7,770 bases of DNA, from contig JAMWCG010000041.1 of assembly GCA_023818555.1 (NCBI GenBank), forward strand, positions 1-7,770, written 5' to 3'. Of this stretch, positions 5,548 through 7,770 are shown one piece after another (within the stretch, counting starts at the first letter, position 1; every line of letters begins with the position of its first letter). Origin of the DNA: Candidatus Omnitrophota bacterium. Its GTDB lineage: Bacteria; Omnitrophota; Gorgyraeia; DTHP01. Below the pieces are notes generated by a model. That model saw nothing but the letters and a program-made list of their open reading frames with translations. It was not told where the DNA came from and ran no database searches. Made by a program: the position numbers and the translations under genes.

Positions 5548-7448
5548 TTGCTGAGATGTTAAAGGTTCAGATTACCGGGTTAAAGAGTCAAAAGCAAGAG
5601 ATAATCTCTCTTTTACATAATTTAGGCACCTTACACATTGAACTTACTCCTATACCCAAAGCTCTCCAGCCGGGATTGACTCATGTTTTATTAGAAGAGA
5701 AAGAACAACAAGAAAGTTCACTTATAGAAGAGACCCTTAAAAAGATAAAGGAGATTCTCCCTTATCTTAGGGCCGTCTGCAATGAAGATATAAATAAAAT
5801 TTATCGCCAGTTAGAAGAAAAGACTATATTAGAGATACAGACCAAAGTATTTGAGATTGAGCAGAGGGTAAAATCTCTCTTAGAGGAGAAAGATAGATTG
5901 AATGCCCAGATGATTATTCAGTCACAGTACAAAAAGATAGTTGAGGCATTTTTGCAGACCAAATACGACTTCTCTAAATATGAGAATTTAGAAGGCATTG
6001 CTTTGGTCTTTCCCAAAAAATTTGTAAAAAGATTAAGGGACTTTCAAGAGTTAATCGAAAAAAAGATAAGACATAAGACTGATATCTATCTCTCGGACTT
6101 TGATGCTAAGAGGGTAGTATCGCTTATCTTTTATGAGAAGAGATTTTCTAAGGATATCGATGAGGAAATATTTAAGAGAGGGACTCAGAAGTTTGCTTTA
6201 CCTCAAGAGTACTTTGTCCATCCCTTTAAAAAAAGCGTTAAACTCATTGAAGAAAAATTGAAGAATATTGGCGAGAGGATAGCAAATTGTGACCAAAAAA
6301 TTGAGACTTTAGCCAAGCAAAATTTCTGCTTTTTACATGCAGTAAAACTCCTTTTGGAAGACAGAATCAATGAACTTGTACTTCAGCAGAATTTTGTCAT
6401 CTCTAAATACACCATTACCATCACCGGATGGCTGCCTAAGGAAAGATTTGAAGAGACTAAAAATATCTTGGAAAAAGAATTTGGGAATAAGATAATATTC
6501 CAGGATATCACCAAATCGGTCAAACACCGGGAAGAGATACCCATATTACTGGAAAATCTTCAGGCAATAAAGCCCTTTGAACTCTTCCTCTCCTTCTTAC
6601 AGCCACCTAAATATGGAACTTTTGACCCGACAAAATTCTTAGCCATATTCTTTCCCATCTTTTTTGGTTTAATTGTCGGTGATCTTGGCTATGGTCTGAT
6701 TCTGTTGATTCTAAGTTTATTTTTAAAAAGGCTAAAGAGACCAATTCTTCGGACTATCTCTAAGTTAATTTCTTATGTCTCTTTATTGAGCATCGTCTTT
6801 GGTCTACTCTTTGGTGAATTCTTTGGTGAATTAGGGACTAAATTCTTTGGTCTAAATCCAATTCTCTTTCATCGCCAGAAGGATATCATCCCATTTTTGA
6901 TTTTAGTTATTTCCTTAGGTTTATTCCATATCCTCTTAGGTTTGGTCTTAGGTTTTATTCAAGCTCTAAGACAGAAGCAGAGAAGAGAGATATTAGAAAG
7001 GTTCTCACTTATTCTTTCTTTGTTTGGTTTATTCTTTTTATTAGCTGTTCTTTCTAAAACTCTACCCAAAGGCTTTTCCACTCCATCTATAGCCTTATTA
7101 GTCGTTTCTTTACCTTTGCTTATATTGGCTAAAGGATTCCTCGGCCCATTAGAGACTGTCTCTTGTCTCGCCAATATTTTATCCTATGCGCGGATTATGG
7201 CTTTGGGTATTGCCGGTGTGATGATGGCTCATGTAGCTAATACCTTAGGGGGAATGCTTCCCAATGTAATTTTAGGTATAATTGTAGCCAGTCTGATGCA
7301 TATCCTTAATTTAATCCTTTCGCTCTTTAGTCCGACGATACAATCCTTGAGACTCCATTATGTAGAGTTTTTCTCCAAGTTTTATGAACCTGGGGGTAAA
7401 AAGTATCGGCCCTTTAAAAGAGGAGGTGAGAGTCTATGCATACCTTAG
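5544..7448 (+). CDS. ntpI: V/A-type ATPase membrane subunit I (a-subunit)
   Basis: This is the stator membrane subunit that forms the two ion half-channels beside the K ring. Of 634 residues, 1 to about 360 are soluble with coiled-coil stretches (near 85-130 and 220-265) that attach to the peripheral stalks, beginning with the typical LKVQITGLKSQKQE...LHNLGTLHIE. The region from 364 to about 608 is membrane-embedded with roughly eight helices. Family marks are FFPIFFGLIVGDLGYG (369-384), LSYARIMALGIAG with R550, the expected essential channel arginine, and HILNLILSLFSP followed by LRLHYVEFFSKFYEPGG with R603, the likely second conserved arginine. The length is normal for bacterial subunit I. 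The ATG overlaps the preceding stop by 4 bases; M5 (5556) is an alternative start. No strong Shine-Dalgarno sequence is seen, so coupling is likely. Its last 13 bases overlap subunit K, and its C-terminal tail is encoded partly by the K ribosome binding site. Confidence 0.95.
   Translation: MIAEMLKVQITGLKSQKQEIISLLHNLGTLHIELTPIPKALQPGLTHVLLEEKEQQESSLIEETLKKIKEILPYLRAVCNEDINKIYRQLEEKTILEIQTKVFEIEQRVKSLLEEKDRLNAQMIIQSQYKKIVEAFLQTKYDFSKYENLEGIALVFPKKFVKRLRDFQELIEKKIRHKTDIYLSDFDAKRVVSLIFYEKRFSKDIDEEIFKRGTQKFALPQEYFVHPFKKSVKLIEEKLKNIGERIANCDQKIETLAKQNFCFLHAVKLLLEDRINELVLQQNFVISKYTITITGWLPKERFEETKNILEKEFGNKIIFQDITKSVKHREEIPILLENLQAIKPFELFLSFLQPPKYGTFDPTKFLAIFFPIFFGLIVGDLGYGLILLILSLFLKRLKRPILRTISKLISYVSLLSIVFGLLFGEFFGELGTKFFGLNPILFHRQKDIIPFLILVISLGLFHILLGLVLGFIQALRQKQRREILERFSLILSLFGLFFLLAVLSKTLPKGFSTPSIALLVVSLPLLILAKGFLGPLETVSCLANILSYARIMALGIAGVMMAHVANTLGGMLPNVILGIIVASLMHILNLILSLFSPTIQSLRLHYVEFFSKFYEPGGKKYRPFKRGGESLCIP
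7421..7428 (+). promoter_or_regulatory. Strong ribosome binding site for subunit K
   Basis: AGGAGGTG, a near-perfect Shine-Dalgarno sequence, lies inside the end of subunit I, 7 bases before the K start at 7436. The other ATPase genes here have weak or no such sites. This fits the need to make many K copies per complex from one polycistronic mRNA. Confidence 0.8.
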
Positions 7449-7654
7449 CTTTAGCCTTAGGAGCAGCGATAGCTATAGGAATCTCTGCCTTAGCCACAGC
7501 ACATGCTCAAGCCAGGATCGGTTCTGCGGGTATGGGAACATTGGCGGAAAGGCCCGAGATGGTTGGTCCGGTGATCATTAGTATTGCTCTTCCGGAAACA
7601 ATGGTCATCTTAGGCTTTGTGATTGCCACAATGATTATTTTGATGGTTAAGTAG
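7436..7654 (+). CDS. ntpK: V/A-type ATPase proteolipid subunit K (c-subunit), single hairpin
   Basis: This protein forms the rotating ring that carries ions across the membrane. Its 72 residues make two helices (about 3-35 and 43-71) joined by a polar loop at AERPE (37-41). E54 in ALPETMVILGF is the ion-binding carboxylate. Q25 in helix 1 and L52 and T55 beside E54 fall where Na+-coordinating residues lie in Na+-type rings such as Enterococcus NtpK and the Ilyobacter c-ring; the Q-to-Pro (15) and Pro-to-Glu (14) spacings match the second NtpK hairpin as I recall it. The protein is half the length of the four-helix NtpK, so each subunit supplies one hairpin with its own Glu. The ATG at 7436 overlaps subunit I by 13 bases and is served by a strong AGGAGGTG. 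Family is firm; ion choice is inference. Confidence 0.93.
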   Translation: MHTLALALGAAIAIGISALATAHAQARIGSAGMGTLAERPEMVGPVIISIALPETMVILGFVIATMIILMVK

Positions 7655-7704
7655 TTTAGAGTTTTTGACTTCATAGAGTTTATTTAGTTTATAACCTTGA
7701 GAAG

Positions 7705-7770
7705 ATGGCCGATAGTCAGATAAAAAGGGCAATTAGAGAGGAATTTGAGCAGGAGAAAGAGAGTCTCTTA
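7705..7770 (+). CDS. ntpE: Probable V/A-type ATPase subunit E, 5' end only
   Basis: An open frame starts at ATG 7705 and runs off the window after 22 codons, reading MADSQIKRAIREEF and continuing with Gln/Glu/Lys-rich helix. This resembles the N-terminal coiled coil of subunit E, the larger partner of the peripheral stalk, and E follows K in ntpFIKE operons. The frame upstream is closed by a TGA at 7666-7668 with no other start between, so this ATG is the only choice. It has only a weak GAGAAG (7699-7704) directly against the start codon. The 50-base gap after K holds no clear feature. The identity rests largely on position. Confidence 0.65.
   Translation, partial: MADSQIKRAIREEFEQEKESLL

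Noticed and set aside
7655..7704. Possible promoter before subunit E: TTGACT at 7665-7670 and TATAAC at 7690-7695, with TAGAGTTT repeated at 7657-7664 and 7674-7681
   Set aside because: The 19-base spacing is poor, the region is AT-rich, and the genes are in a single operon; the 8-base repeat is short enough to be chance.

Overview
The window reads as a stretch of anaerobic energy-metabolism genes from an uncultured, AT-rich (about 40% GC by eye), diderm bacterium. The diderm call rests on a protein end that looks like an outer-membrane beta-barrel with a terminal phenylalanine. A V/A-type rather than F-type ATPase and a membrane-bound molybdoenzyme point to a bacterial candidate phylum with anaerobic metabolism. 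Omnitrophota-like or related lineages are plausible, but no marker gene here settles the taxonomy.

All recognised genes lie on the + strand. (1) Positions 3-527 hold the 3' end of a porin-like gene, followed by an AT-rich nested inverted repeat. (2) Positions 577-5232 hold a three-gene complex iron-sulfur molybdoenzyme in the order FeS subunit, NrfD-type membrane subunit, molybdopterin catalytic subunit (B-C-A, as in ttrBCA). A cluster of CGCAAA repeats sits between the first two genes. (3) Positions 5236-7770 hold the start of a V/A-type ATPase operon: coiled-coil stalk subunit (F/G/H type), membrane subunit I, proteolipid K and the first 22 codons of a probable subunit E. This is the order of an ntpFIKE... 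operon.

The likely logic is as follows. The molybdenum subunit and the four-cluster FeS subunit, both with Tat-like leaders, sit on the periplasmic face. They exchange electrons with quinone through the 10-helix NrfD-like subunit, which may also help build an ion gradient. The V/A-type ATPase uses or makes that gradient. Only 3 bases separate the molybdoenzyme from the first ATPase gene, so the two modules are probably co-transcribed as a compact respiration-plus-ATPase unit.

Points worth a second look: the 3-nt join of redox and ATPase modules; a serine in place of the third FeS-cluster cysteine in the catalytic subunit; paired RK (not RR) Tat motifs in both exported subunits; Na+-site-like residues in the single-hairpin K subunit; and the CGCAAA repeat cluster. 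The substrate of the molybdoenzyme cannot be decided from sequence alone.
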